Positions 1-11,166 of a stretch of 24,941 nucleotides of DNA are shown piece by piece. The stretch is from Chara braunii (taxonomy: Eukaryota > Streptophyta > Charophyceae > Charales > Characeae). Under the pieces are notes generated by a model. The model saw only the letters and a program-made list of their open reading frames with translations. It did no database searches and was not told the origin of the DNA. The stretch spans positions 1,047,448-1,072,388 of the forward strand of contig BFEA01000086.1 of assembly GCA_003427395.1 (NCBI GenBank), in the 5' to 3' direction. Made by a program: the position numbers and the translations under genes. The number at the start of each line of letters is the position of its first letter. The stretch's first letter is position 1.

Positions 1-61
<61 letters not shown>
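1..61. repeat. (GA)n microsatellite at left edge
   Basis: An uninterrupted AG dinucleotide run opens the window. A second GA run closes it at 24925-24941, so both edges are the kind of low-complexity sequence where short-read contigs stop. Positions 62-87 are unique flank with no recognisable feature. Confidence 0.98.
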
Positions 62-63
<2 letters not shown>

Positions 64-87
64 CCCCATGTTGTGATGGTCTGATTG

Positions 88-103
88 CATCAGGATTCAA
101 ACT
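88..103. repeat. LINE target-site duplication, left copy
   Basis: CATCAGGATTCAAACT is identical over 16 bp to 10819-10834. The neighbouring bases differ on both sides (g87 against c10818, t104 against c10835). It abuts the T-rich run that is the LINE poly(A) tail on the minus strand, as expected of target-primed reverse transcription. Confidence 0.93.
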
Positions 104-345
104 TTTTTTCTTTTTTTTTGATAACACAGCTCCATCTATTGGTGGGGAGCAACACCTGCTGGAAACCGGGTCCAGCGTCCCTCGATTGTACAATTGAATA
201 CATTGAATACAAAGGAATAAGGAGAAATAGTGAGTCTTGAATTAAAGGAAGATAAACACCCTCTTCCTCTCCTTTGGAATGGAGAAAAACACTACCTCTT
301 CATCCTTTTCCAGGACGCCTGATATGCCAGTTTTAGCTAGCAGTG
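104..345 (-). other. LINE 3' UTR and poly(A) tail
   Basis: On the plus strand the tail is T7-C-T9 at 103-119. On the minus strand it follows the end sequence GAGCTGTGTTATC. The UTR runs from the last ORF2 stop (TAG at 346-348) to the tail, and no other feature is visible in it. The tail directly abuts the target-site duplication, which marks a genuine retrotransposed 3' end. Confidence 0.85.
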
Positions 346-3300
346 TTAACCCCTATAATCCATACCAAGAGCTAGGAAGAAGAGCTGATGTAGGGGGAGG
401 GAAAGGCTCTCTGGGAAATGTGCTAAAGGGCGCATAGGAATTGAAGCTTCAATAGAGGTCCAATCATCAAAAACCAATTTGTAATCTCTTTTAAGCCCAT
501 TATCGTCATCATCCACTGCCCCATTCCAAATGACACTCCCAATTCTCCCGTTCTGGTTTCCGCCCAGCCAATTATGACTGAATTTATGAAAATGTTTCTG
601 AATTTCAGCTTTGTCTGAGAGAAATTGAACTTTTTCCTTTATTTGATCCCATTTGGCTAAGATGGCTGTTTGTCTCTGTGAAGTCAGGACCATCTAGTCT
701 AGCCCCTTCCCATTCAAAAGTGCATCTCCTCATCCAAATAGCCCACAATACCGCTTTTCTCCCCATTCGAAATAGATTTTCCACGAATTCTTCATTGTTC
801 TTGACTAATTCTGGGTTTGGGCTCCATGTCTCTAGAAGGATAACTTTCAATCCCCATGGCCAAGGGACCTGTGGGATCAAGTGAGACCAGATTCGATCCC
901 ACCACCTCCAAAGCCATATTGAGCCCGGGCATTGCATGAAGATATGCTGTATTGTTTCAGGATATATTCTACTTGGAAAAGAAGATTTGCATAACTTACA
1001 CCATCTTTCTGCTAATCCTTTTTGCTCCAACGAGGACCTGTCAATAAGCCAGTCATTGAGTGGAAGACACCTGTGCTCAATTTGCCATTGGAGAGAAGCA
1101 ATTTTGGCTGGTTTATATTTGACTGCTTTAAACCATCTGACTGACCTCAATTCTTCCTTACTAATATTTAGGTGTTTCATCCATCTCGTGGAGACCTTGT
1201 CTTTTAAGTTGATTCTAGAACGCAACAAGCGATAAGTTGATTTGACTTTGAGTGAGTGGATAGTCCTCTTGAAAGATCTGTTATGTTTTCCTATTCTTGT
1301 TACCGAGTTCCAAACCCAGTTCGCCGGGTCTATTGGGAGTTCAGAAATAGGGCAATCTAGTTTGAAGGCTACCCAAGAGTATTTTTTTCTGATTACCCTC
1401 ATCCTGAAAATCTGCTGAGTCTGGACCCAACATGTTTCTACTTGACCCATTGGAATAACAACATTTGTAGATGAAAAAAAAAAAAAATTTAGAAGAAAAC
1501 CCTATTTTGGTCTTGCTCCAGAATTATGCCAATTGACTCAGACTAAGTCTTGAAAGCTACCCAATCGTTTATCATTAACTTAGGGTCACTTCTAAGAATA
1601 CGAAACCATTCAAGTGGGATGAGATCAATTACCTTTTCAAGTGATTCTATCGAATGATGACGGTATTTTAATCTCCTCCTCAGTTTTGATGGGTTAATCC
1701 AGTCCTTGGTATCTTTATCCCATATATCCTTAATCCTCATGATACCATTGCTAATCCAAAACTTCCAAGGCGACTGCATGCAGTGAAGAACATATCCTTG
1801 AGAATCTTGAATTCACCTATTATCAAAAAGAGGTTGTTGACACACTTCCTCCCATCTCTCTGGCGAGAGTTTGTTAGTTAAAGGAAGTTGCCTCCAGGTT
1901 TTCAACATGGAGACCCAAAAAGGGTCCTCCTTCAAATCTTGTCTAACAGCTTGTCTACTTGAAATTTCAGGTGTTGTTATAGGTTTTGAATTCCCCCTAG
2001 GGATAGTCCAAGAACGATTTTCCAGCCATGTCAAAGGGTGAATTCCTTCAGGTGTTGAGGGTGCAAGGCGCTTGATTTGCTCCAGGGCTAAAGGTGTCCA
2101 TGGAGTTTGAGGGATGAATAGTAATCGTTGAAACCATTGAATTGAAAGTGTCTTGGCTTGGGTTAGAGGATCTAGAATCCCCAAGCCCCCCCTTACTTTT
2201 GGTTGGATAATGGACTGCCATGCTACCCTGTTGATGACATTGCTGTACTTATGAATACCCCTCCATAAGAAGGCAGCTAATTGACGCTTAAAAGGTTTAA
2301 GAAAGTGTTTGTCCGAAGTCCAGATTCCTAATTTATACCAAATAGATGCAATAATTACATTATTGATGATCATTGATTGTCCAAAAATGGATGTATGTTT
2401 ATTTTTCCACATTTCCATTTTAGACTGAGGAGGTTGGGAGATCCACTCATTATGATTTATTGACTTACCCTCAGTAGAGAGCGAAATCCCTAATAGTCTG
2501 ATCTGAGTATCCAGGGTCAACCACTTTATCCTGGGCGACTCTGGAGGTCTCCCTCCTTGATGATGTATCCACCAACCCGTGGTCTTACTTCCCCAATTGA
2601 CTTTCATATCTGAGAGGCGACAAAATTTATCCATCAAATTTTGAATTTCTCCCATATTCTCATGCGTAGCGTCAACTATAAGGGAAAGGTCATCAGCAAA
2701 GAGAAAGCAGATTGGAATTGCCTCTTCCGGTATGCTAGTAACCTGTATACGTCGTATATCCTTATGATGTCGCAAATTTGCCGCCAGTGCCTCCATAATA
2801 ATGACAAAAAGGAAAGGAGCCAAGGGATCTCCCTATCTGACTAATCTTTCTAGCGGGATTGGGGGGGCTACATTATTATTAACCATAACCCTTGTTGTTG
2901 CATTCTGATGTAAGATTTTTACCCACCTTCTGAAACAGGTGCCAAAATTCATCTTTTGCAGACACTTATCCATGAAAAGTCAATCTACATCATCATTTGC
3001 TTTTTCAAAATCGATGAAAATAAAAGCTGTATTGTGCTTGGACTGGCGAGATATTTTAAGAAGCATTAACTAGAAGAATATTATCTTGAATATTTCTACC
3101 TGTTATAAATCCCGTTTGAGATGAGTGGATGATTTCTGGGATGATTGTAAACATTCGATCAACAAGTACTTTAGCTATGAGCTTGTATACCAAAGTGAGG
3201 AGGGTTATTGGTCTATAATTTCTTATGTTTGTCTTGTCCCCTTTCTTATATAGGAGAGTAAGTACCCCCTGTCCTACAAATTCTCCCATTTCTCCCGATT

Positions 3301-4952
3301 ACCATACAACATGGTAGTACTCCATGAGATCCCCTTATATAAAATCCCATGTTGATTCCCAAAATTCCTTGGAAGTCCATCAATACCCGGGGACTTGTCT
3401 TCATCCATTAATAGTAGGGTTTTTCATATTTCTTCCTTTGCTACAGACTTATCCATCATTGCCTTTTGCTCCTCTGATAAAGTCTTATTTAAAGGACGAA
3501 GAAAATCTTTCATCTCTAGGATATGTTGATTTTTAGGAATATGATTGTTTTGTGAGGTAAAGAGAGTTTTGAAATAATCCCTTGCTATTTTAGTACAGGC
3601 TGCCATCGAGGTGACCAGACTTTCATTGAGGTCAACTGGGTCTTCCAAAGCTTCAATGATAGTTTTCCCTGTTCTTGCCTTAGCCATGACAAAAAACTGT
3701 GCATCTATTGAACTTTTCATATTTTGAATTTCAAGTTTACCTCTGATTCTTAGTCTTGGCCACCTATATTTCATTTGGGTTAAAAGTTGAGACTCTAGAA
3801 CATGAAGTTCCTCAGCTATTGACTCTAGGACTACTTGTTCTGCATCTTCTTTCTCCTTGTTGTGTAACTCATTTATTCTGATTTGTAAGTTGGTTTCTTT
3901 CATATATTTTTGTTTTGTCAGTAACTTGGAATATTCATTGCATTTACGGCCTAGAAAAGCTAGACCGTTATTGAACCATTTAATGTCATCTTTCAGGCGA
4001 ACCCTTTGGTCCCTCCAAAAGTTCCAAACATCTCGAAGATAATTGAGAAAACAATCCATCTTAAGATGAGAGGTATTGAGATGATAAAACCCTTTCCCTT
4101 GGTCTGGCTTTTTTCTAAAGGACAAAATTGTCACACACATTGCATGGTCCAGTCCAGGAAAGAGGCTTTTCGGAAAAATCTCTGCTAGTTGGAGTGCTCC
4201 TTGCAACTCCTCAGCCATCAGGATGAGATCAATACGAGATTTGGAGTGTTGATTAACAATGTCTTTTCTAAAACACGAAAATGTTTTGGTCGATGGGTTC
4301 AATCTCCTATAGGAATCAAAAAGATTAAGAAAATGGCAAAGATTCGCAATTATCCTTTCATCCATTGTCATATACGACGGGCACAGAGGGGGGGGGCGCC
4401 ACCTATATAGGTGGTGATCTGGGGCAGCATTATAATCTCCAGCTATGATTAAGGGGATGCCTACTGGTAGACGAGGAATAATATTTCCAAAACAATCTGT
4501 CTTTCTCCTACCTCATTTGACCCATAAACACAAAGAATCCCTACAATCTCCAGCTCAAGCATGACTAATACATACACCCACCTTCCTTGTTCCAAGTCTG
4601 CCACTGAGTAGGTAACCTCTACTCTTGAGTGGGGGGGAATCCATATGGCCACCTCTGAGCTCCCTGGAGAAATAGCATGAACTCTGTATGATTGGTGAGA
4701 CCATATTTGTTTGTGAAGATAATTATGCATTTTTGAGTCCATCAAGTGAGTTTCCTGAATACAAATTACATCTGGCCACTCTTTTTCATTAATACCTTTT
4801 AATTGGTCATAGATCGCTTGTCTTTTAATTAGTCTAGCTGAAGCTAGACCATTCGCATTTAAAGATCTTAGTTCTAGATCTGCTTGCCTTCTAAGTAATT
4901 TCAATTCTTTATCTTTATTATATAAGGCATCAATAATTTTAATTCCTTCCAT
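346..4952 (-). pseudogene. LINE ORF2: endonuclease, reverse transcriptase, zf-RVT-like (broken)
   Basis: ORF2 nicks target DNA and copies the element RNA. It starts near 4952. The endonuclease begins with LRSLNANGLASARL and ICIQETHL in one frame, shifts frame near 4490, then continues with AGDYNAAPD, SRIDLILM and LDHA, the usual catalytic neighbourhood. The RT shows DEDKSPGIDGLP, NYRPITLLTLVYKLIAK, SQTGFITGRNIQDNILL, motif A FIDFEKANDDVD, GDPLAPFLF and motif C CFLFADDL. The C-terminal motif, WCKLC followed by HIFMQC (near 1070-900), matches the zf-RVT pattern of plant LINEs. Frame changes occur near 4490, 3330, 3060, 1500 and 690. In-frame stops lie at 3424 (TGA), 2980-2982 (TGA at a conserved Trp), 2833-2835 (TAG at the Gln of QGDPL), 1813 (TGA) and 1543 (TAG). 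Confidence 0.93.
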
Positions 4953-5035
4953 TTATTCAATTAAAGCAAATATTTTGCGATCTCATTAACAGACCAGGAA
5001 AGCTTATTAATAGAAAGTACTTTCTACAGGTTCTT
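4953..5035 (-). other. Spacer between LINE ORF1 and ORF2
   Basis: This is 83 bp between the last TGA of the long ORF1 frame (5036-5038) and the first ATG of the endonuclease frame (4952). It is A/T-rich and I see no IRES-like or other recognisable element. Confidence 0.6.
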
Positions 5036-8000
5036 TCATTGACCTGAATCCAATACCCCTCCCTTTTCTATAATTCCATGCTTCAGTATTCTTGCTAGAA
5101 TGATCCCCACATCCTCTTCTGACCAGAAAAGTTCTGCCTTGATTTTAAGCATTTGAACCTCCTTCAGTGTTTCCTGCCCAAACCATCTCAACCTCTTTTC
5201 TTGCCCTTCATACTTAATATAAACGTCTCTCTCCGCCACCCTTTGTTCCTCTGTGGAGAGTGAGAGGATAGCAACAACCCCTGGTGGGAAATTCTCTTTA
5301 ATAAATTTCGTTATTTCCATTTTAATCCAAGATTCTCCCGCCATACCACCAATGAGGGATACGAGGGACAAAAACTGGGGTCTAGTTCCTTGAACTATTA
5401 TTTCCTCATACACTGCACCCAGTGGTTCTGACAATCCCACTTGCCAAGTCCCTTCTTTGTTCTTGACCGACAGAATGACTACTCCTGTCTTAGATGGAGG
5501 AAGGTCTCCTTGTCCTTGAGCCATTTTTTGCCTGAGCTTCTGCCTTTTGCTGGTGGTGGACGTTTGTCCTGACAAGAGTAAGAATTTCCTTTCCCCTGTT
5601 ATTTATGAGACAATTTCCTTAACTTCCTCTGTTGCATTTACGCAGTCCCTAGAAGATGCTTTAGGGGGGATGTCCTCTTCACCTACCTGAGAAGGTAGCA
5701 AGAGCGGGTTGTCCTCCTCACATAACGATAACTCACTATCACTTAGCGATACCCCACTGTCATCAACCAGGGATTGGGCTCTATTGACTGTACCTGCAGC
5801 CATTACTTCTATAGTCTGTGGGAAAAGCAAAATCCCTGATGTTGCTGGGACTAACTCATTTCCAGTAGATAGTAAAACTACTCCAGAAGGGCTGAGAAAA
5901 AGATTTTCTTTCTGCAATATCTCATTCTCGTAACTTACTGGAAGTGCGTTTTTGGCTGGGTCATTGTGCTCTTCCTGCCAGGCTGTTGTAACCACCATTA
6001 CTGTGTGTGCTTCCTCTGCTGGTTTGCTTACTGTCAGACAAAACGGGGGAGAAGTTGTGTCTCTCTGTGCCTGGGAGGTAGCCCCCGATACCGTTGCAGA
6101 GCTTCAAGTTGTTTTTGAGGTCTGCGGCTGAGAACTCTGCGAGGGTACCTCACACAGCAAGCCTTGAACATTGTCTGCTATACTTGGTGCTTCTACTACT
6201 GTAGGAGTTCCAACCTGCTGTTCCAACACTTCTAGGGAGAAATTGGGTGACTGCATTAGACTAGCACATTTTTGGTGTTCTATCCTTTTTTTATTTTTAT
6301 TTATATTTTTTCCAATTCCCACACCATTCTTTTTGTGCTTGCTATGTTTGAGCCTGGATTTGCTGGGAGTGAGAGCCAAGTGTTTAAGCCTGCTGCCTAA
6401 GGATCCACGAATATACTTATCTTCTTTTTTTCTTTTATTTTCCGGGAAATGACTTTGATGTTTTCGAGTCATACCCTTGAGCTTCCTTAGACTGCTTTGC
6501 TGTGGTTTGTTCCTATTCTCATCTGCAATCCCAACCTCCTCTTGTTTTCCTTGTGTAGTACATGTCTGTGAAGTCTCATTCTCCACTTGTTTTTCCTGCA
6601 TAGAACATGCCTGTGAGTTCCCATTTGTCAATAGGTGAGGGAGGAATCAGTTTGTCACAGTACTAAGAAGTCTGTGACACGTGGTGGACCAGTCCAAACC
6701 CTGCGGAAGACCGTATTGCAAAGCCATCTTTAAACTCTCACTATTCACCAATACTAACATCAGGTGGCTGTGAAACTGCATCCAAATTGTTTTGTCCCAA
6801 CTTGGAAATTTGGCTTGCAGATTCAAGATTAGCCATTCCCCCAACATGGTAAGTTTAGAAAGTAGATCTTTTCCCCCTTCCTTGCTGTTGACCAACGAAG
6901 ACGAAAAATGAGGGATCAGTATTGGAACAGTTTTTACCTCCATGGGCTCCACACTCATTGCCACTTTAAAAGGATTTATATCCATTGGCTAATTCCCCTG
7001 CTCCTCTGTACGCTGCGCCTGTGGAGATTCGAGACCCTTCTCAACTTGGTTTATCGTTCTTAAATTTTGCATCTTGGGGAGGTGATCTGTTTTCTCTTTG
7101 CTACTCTTTTGTCCCTTCTTACTTACTACCCTTCATTCCATCCCTTGAGCTTGGTTTGATTTGGGAAGATAAGTCATCGGATCAGGGCTCACAGTCCGTG
7201 ATGTGTCACTCCTCAACCTTGCTGATTGTGTATGGTTATTTTTCATTTGTGTACTGTTATCTTTTTGCTTCCTGATCTGGTCCACGTTCTCCCCCATATG
7301 ACTATTAATCTTAGTCCCTAAAGTGCCATCAGACTTTTCCTCTGTACTTTCTGCAGCCACATTTTTTAAGGGAGGGGTAGATTGTTCCAGTCCCTTTTGG
7401 CGTTGCTAGAGCAGAGGAGATGTTGATTGGAATTGTTGTTGTCCTCCTCTTCCCCCCCCCACCCCCCTGCGTTGAGTCTATTGCTGTTGAGGCTGGAGCT
7501 TTTGAGGAGGAAGCCAGTCCATAGGCAGACATGGAGGTTTTCTCACATCACTTCTCCCTTCCAAAAACCAACCTATTGGTTGACCATCTTGGTTAAATTC
7601 GTCGCTGTACACCCAACCATCATATCCTTGAGTCACCGGGACCCATCTGTGGGGTCTCTGAGGATCCCTCTTGAGCTTCTGTTGTGGACTGAAAGCGTGT
7701 TGCGGGTGAAGAGGACATGCAAATTCGGCACTGAGATGACCGTATGCTTTACACTTGAAGCACCAGGGCGTGAATTTATGGGCCGTGTGAATCTGATATA
7801 CCCTTCCCCCCATTCTAAAGGGGATGATATCATCCAGGGAGAAAGGTTGATCCTTAGGGAGGTCTAGAGCCATCATTAAATAGTCATCACGTTTGGCCAC
7901 ATACGTCGGCAGTGGATCAATGAAATCCACAATCTTATATTGCTGTCCAAAATTGTGGATGAACGCAACTTGGACTTCGATTGGGATGTGCCTAAGTTCC

Positions 8001-9108
8001 ACCCAATAAAATTCTTTCATTAGTTGCTCCCTTTTTTCTTCCGGACCCATTTTTTTCGGTAACCAGGGATAAATGCGGACGTCAGACCACTCTCATCTCA
8101 ATTTCTTCCAACCATCCACCTGTTGTTTGTCTTTCTCAAATAAACTAATAAATGTAAAAACTGTGGGAGACACCAGCTGGATTAAAAACAATTTGAAAAG
8201 CATCTGGACCATCCTTCATCGCCTCTAACCTCTTGCTGATCCATTTTGTTTTATCATTCATTGATGTAACTGCACAATTGTCATAAAATATCCAATTAGA
8301 GGCATGTTTAGTGTAAACTTCATCCCTTTTTTCCAATTTATCTGTGGAAATGCCTTCATTAACGTTTTCATCCCCCATTGATCAATTACTACTTACTCTG
8401 ATGCATGAAGGAAGAGGGATAAGAAATGTGCTCTGGCTGATGAAAGATTCCTCATGGGAACCTTGAGTTCATCTCCCTGTGAACCCGAAAGACCGATGGA
8501 CGCCCTGCTTATATTCAATGTCTTATCCTGTGTGACGAGGGAGAGGATGCCGCTTGCTGATTTGCCACATTTGCAGGGGAGGATCCAACTGTATTGGTCA
8601 ATAAGGAGGTTACATTTTCCTAAGTCTTCCCTTGATTATGAGTGGGCTTTATCATGTGATTATTTTCCTCTTCTGTTAAAACTTCGTCCTCTATCTCCAT
8701 GTTACCTTGAGGAAACACAGAGATATTCCCATTCGTATCCTCCTGCTGAGAACACTGAGAATCCACTATCTATAATTGTGTCCGATTCCTTGAATGCTCC
8801 TTGGGCAAAAATACTTGTTGTGTTGGTGTGCATGAAATCATTCCCTGTCCTTCCCCCATCCTTAACTCTTTGTTTTGTTCGATAGTCTTCTTTGCCCATG
8901 CTATCCTCTGCACACTTCCTCCCTCCACGCCATGTATACCTGTTTGTGATGTTTCTCGTCTGCCCACTCCCAACCCTTGTGTATCCTGTCCCATACTTGG
9001 ACGTGTGTATGGAGCCGCACCCAGGTGACGGATGAGGGAATGCCTCATCGCTCCTTGATAAAATAATAGCGACTCAAGGTCTTTCGCCCTATTGACGTTC
9101 AATTTCAT
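5036..9108 (-). pseudogene. LINE ORF1: RNA-binding protein with zinc knuckle, very long, broken
   Basis: LINE ORF1 proteins coat the element RNA. From 8050 to 5036 a single minus-strand frame (about 1,000 codons) stays protein-like with no frameshift. It is cut only by stops at 7478 (TAG), about 7405 (TAG), 7133 (TGA), about 6988 (TAG), 6647 (TGA), 6104 (TGA) and 5603 (TAA). The N-terminal part resembles the DUF4283-type domain of plant LINEs (FYWVELRHIPIEVQ), followed by a zinc knuckle WCFKCKAYGH...C. Then come a Gln/Gly/Arg-rich linker, Lys-rich segments (NKNKKRIEHQK) and an unrecognised C-terminal block. Upstream, the reading passes into other frames: 8378-8145, ending in a segment that should join at DAFQIVFNPAG, and 9108-8770, which starts MKLNVNRAKDLESL. 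Whether 9108 is the true start is uncertain. Typical plant LINE ORF1 is roughly half this length. Confidence 0.78.
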
Positions 9109-9208
9109 TCTGGAGGCTTCCTTTAATGAAAGTGCTATTATTGAAGAAGGTGAAGAAAGAAGTGTATTCCACTACCTCTTCCCCCCCTACTTCTTATTTC
9201 CTCCTTCC

Positions 9209-9236
9209 TTTTTTTTTTTTTTTTTTTTTTTTTTTT
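9209..9236. repeat. T28 homopolymer (A28 on the LINE strand)
   Basis: A run of 28 T lies about 100 bp upstream of the presumed ORF1 start. On the LINE strand it is an A-run. It could be the tail of a short retroposon nested in the 5' UTR, but I could not find a matching duplication around it. Confidence 0.9.
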
Positions 9237-9458
9237 GGCGTAAACCAGATCCTGTTAACGAGAGAGTGGGGGTCACGAGGAGCTGGGAGTAAGTGTTGAT
9301 GACGTACCTCTGTGTCAAACAAGACCGATGAAGATCCAGGAAGGAACCTCCAGCTTCGTGTTTATTTCCTTTTGCTTAGCTTCTTCCAGTGGATGATTCC
9401 CCTCCTGCTAACAGACCATTTCCCCCTATTTTCCCTTTCCGTCTCTCCACCTTCAACT

Positions 9459-9541
9459 TCCTCCTTTCACTTGCAACTTCTGACTTTCTATCCACCCCTC
9501 CTCCTTTCACTTGTAACTTCAGGCTTTTTTTCCACCCCTCC
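9459..9541. repeat. Two tandem copies of a 40-bp unit
   Basis: CTCCTTTCACTTG occurs at 9461 and again at 9501, and both copies end in CCACCCCTCC. The copies differ by a few substitutions. They lie inside the LINE 5' UTR. Confidence 0.85.
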
Positions 9542-10299
9542 TTCTCCTGAGAATGTCATTGATTAAAATTATACTCCTTATACACACCTATTTTTCCAAA
9601 GAAGGTACTTGTCTGTGAAGTTGAAAAAATAATTACTAGAATAAATTAAAATAAATTAGTACCCCACCTCTTTCCAATACTACTCAGCCCTCCTTCGACG
9701 TTTCTACTAGTTCTTCGGAGTCACTCTATTGAAGTACTAATTATTGTAGACTCCCCCTTTCTTTGATCACACCCAAACACACCTCACAGACTTTTCCTTA
9801 CTTGTCTTCAGAGTTTGACTAGTCAATGCTTCACAGGTTTAAAAATACCAATTCTACACTCTACTATCTCGATGATGTTTCCTCTATAAAAGCCGATGTA
9901 GAAACCGCCCTGTTTACTTTTCTATATCAACCTTCTGACATTCACTTTCCAACAACAAAGACCGTAGAGTTGACTGATCATTGGGTCGACCTAACACTGT
10001 GCTTGTAATGTATCCTATTTTGATTAGTAAGAGGCTGACCCTTCTGCACTGAACATTATTACTCAGTCCTTTAGACGGCAAGAGATGGAGTCATTGATAG
10101 TTACAACTCTGTCAGATGCACACTTTGCCCAGAGAGCGTTCTACCCTCTAAGATATACCCCTCCGATTACATCCTTAGTTGATTGGAGATTGTGTGACTC
10201 TTCTGTCCTATTGATAGGAAAACGAATTGGTGATAGTGCCGCTCCTTCAGGTAGTAAATGGATATGTCTCTGTAATAATGCTCCCACAGTCAAGGACAG

Positions 10300-10748
10300 G
10301 TCTCTGCCAATTCCATATTTGTTGACGACATCACAAAAATCAGGAGAGGCAATGTCGAATGGACCTGCTCCCACTAAATTCTCTCTCTCCCAGATCTAAC
10401 AGGAAACAATTTACTCCTTTGTAAGAGATATTCCTTCAATTGCTCCCTGTTGGGTAATTCCTCTACCCTAATCAGATAGCTTGTAGTGCTTCCTTCTTCC
10501 GACCGTAAATTGATTCGAAAAGGAAGTAGTGCTCGCGCCTACTATGCTCCCTCAGACGCTCACTTTGCCTTCCCAGGGACGAGCCTCCGCCAATTCCATA
10601 TGCGTTGACTATGATCAACACACTAAACCAATCGCCATAACTTTGATCGCAGCAGCTATGGAATTATAATCGCGGAATCCAGGAAAGTCAATGACGAATG
10701 GACTTGCGCCCACCCAATTCTCCACTCTCCCAGATCTAGTAGGAAGCC
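10300..10748. repeat. Diverged direct repeat in the LINE 5' UTR
   Basis: 10300-10408 and 10583-10748 share, in order, CCAATTCCATAT, GTTGAC, CGAATGGAC-TGC-CCCAC and CTCTCCCAGATCTA-AGGAA. The second copy has extra sequence in the middle. Repeated promoter monomers are known at the 5' ends of some LINEs; that these are such monomers is inference. Confidence 0.7.
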
Positions 10749-10818
10749 ACGTCAGCCCGTGACATGGCGCTGCTAAGTGTCTCTGTTCTTGGAGCACATG
10801 CGCTACGCGCTCCCCACC

Positions 10819-10834
10819 CATCAGGATTCAAACT
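10819..10834. repeat. LINE target-site duplication, right copy
   Basis: Perfect 16-bp match to 88-103. It marks the 5' end of the LINE and shows that the insertion is not 5'-truncated relative to its own integration event. Confidence 0.93.
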
Positions 10835-11166
10835 CTTGTTCTTTAACCCACAAAGTTTTACTTCCCCTTGCTCTTATCACCCCCTCTAGTAGGTCCTCTG
10901 TGGCCTTGTATAAAATAAAAAAAAAAGGTTTTACTTCCCTGTTGAGGAAGTTTAACTGCCTCTACCTACATATCTAACTGCCAACAAAGAGGTCCAGCAA
11001 AAGTTAGTTTTTTTGACGGAATGGACCGTCACAAATATATTTTTTTTAACGGACGACAGACTAGGGGATAATTTGAACAACAGGTACTGGGGGGAGGTCA
11101 TTAGGAGTAGTGGTAGGTAGGTAGTGTAAGGTAAAATGGAGAAGGAAAAAAAAAAAAGTGCTCATG
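10835..11166. other. Flanking DNA, no gene seen
   Basis: A/T-rich sequence with A- and T-runs (10918-10926, 11041-11048, 11146-11157). It holds a short inverted match, TTTTTTGACGGAATGGACCGTC near 11011, with partial symmetry GACGG/CCGTC. No open frame or RNA gene is recognised. Confidence 0.6.

Larger units (their letters stand above)
104..10818 (-). mobile_element. Full-length, degenerate plant L1-type LINE, about 10.7 kb
   Basis: This non-LTR retrotransposon lies on the minus strand. Its limits are set by a perfect 16-bp target-site duplication at 88-103 and 10819-10834 and by a 3' tail that reads as A9-G-A7 on the minus strand. From 5' to 3' it has a 5' UTR (about 10818-9109), an ORF1 region (9108-5036), an 83-bp spacer, ORF2 (4952-346) and a 3' UTR of about 240 bp. 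ORF2 carries endonuclease, RT and a C-terminal CCHC motif, the layout of plant L1 elements. Both ORFs are broken by stops, and there are frameshifts in ORF2 and in the N-terminal half of ORF1, so this copy cannot be autonomous. Most plant LINEs are about 5-7 kb. The extra length here lies in ORF1 and the 5' UTR, and it could include nested insertions that I have not resolved. Confidence 0.92.
9109..10818 (-). promoter_or_regulatory. LINE 5' UTR / presumed internal promoter region
   Basis: This is 1.7 kb between the 5' target-site duplication and the first plausible ORF1 ATG. On the minus strand the element begins GGGTGGGGAGCGCGTAGCGC. No coding is recognisable. It contains a diverged direct repeat (10300-10408 and 10583-10748), a 40-bp-period duplication at 9459-9541 and an A28 run (minus strand) at 9209-9236. 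LINEs usually carry their promoter here; no specific promoter motif can be named from the sequence. Confidence 0.6.

Noticed and set aside
9209-9236. Poly(A) tail of a separate retroposon nested in the LINE 5' UTR
   Set aside because: No target-site duplication pair could be matched around it. The neighbouring CT-rich repeats make short matches meaningless.
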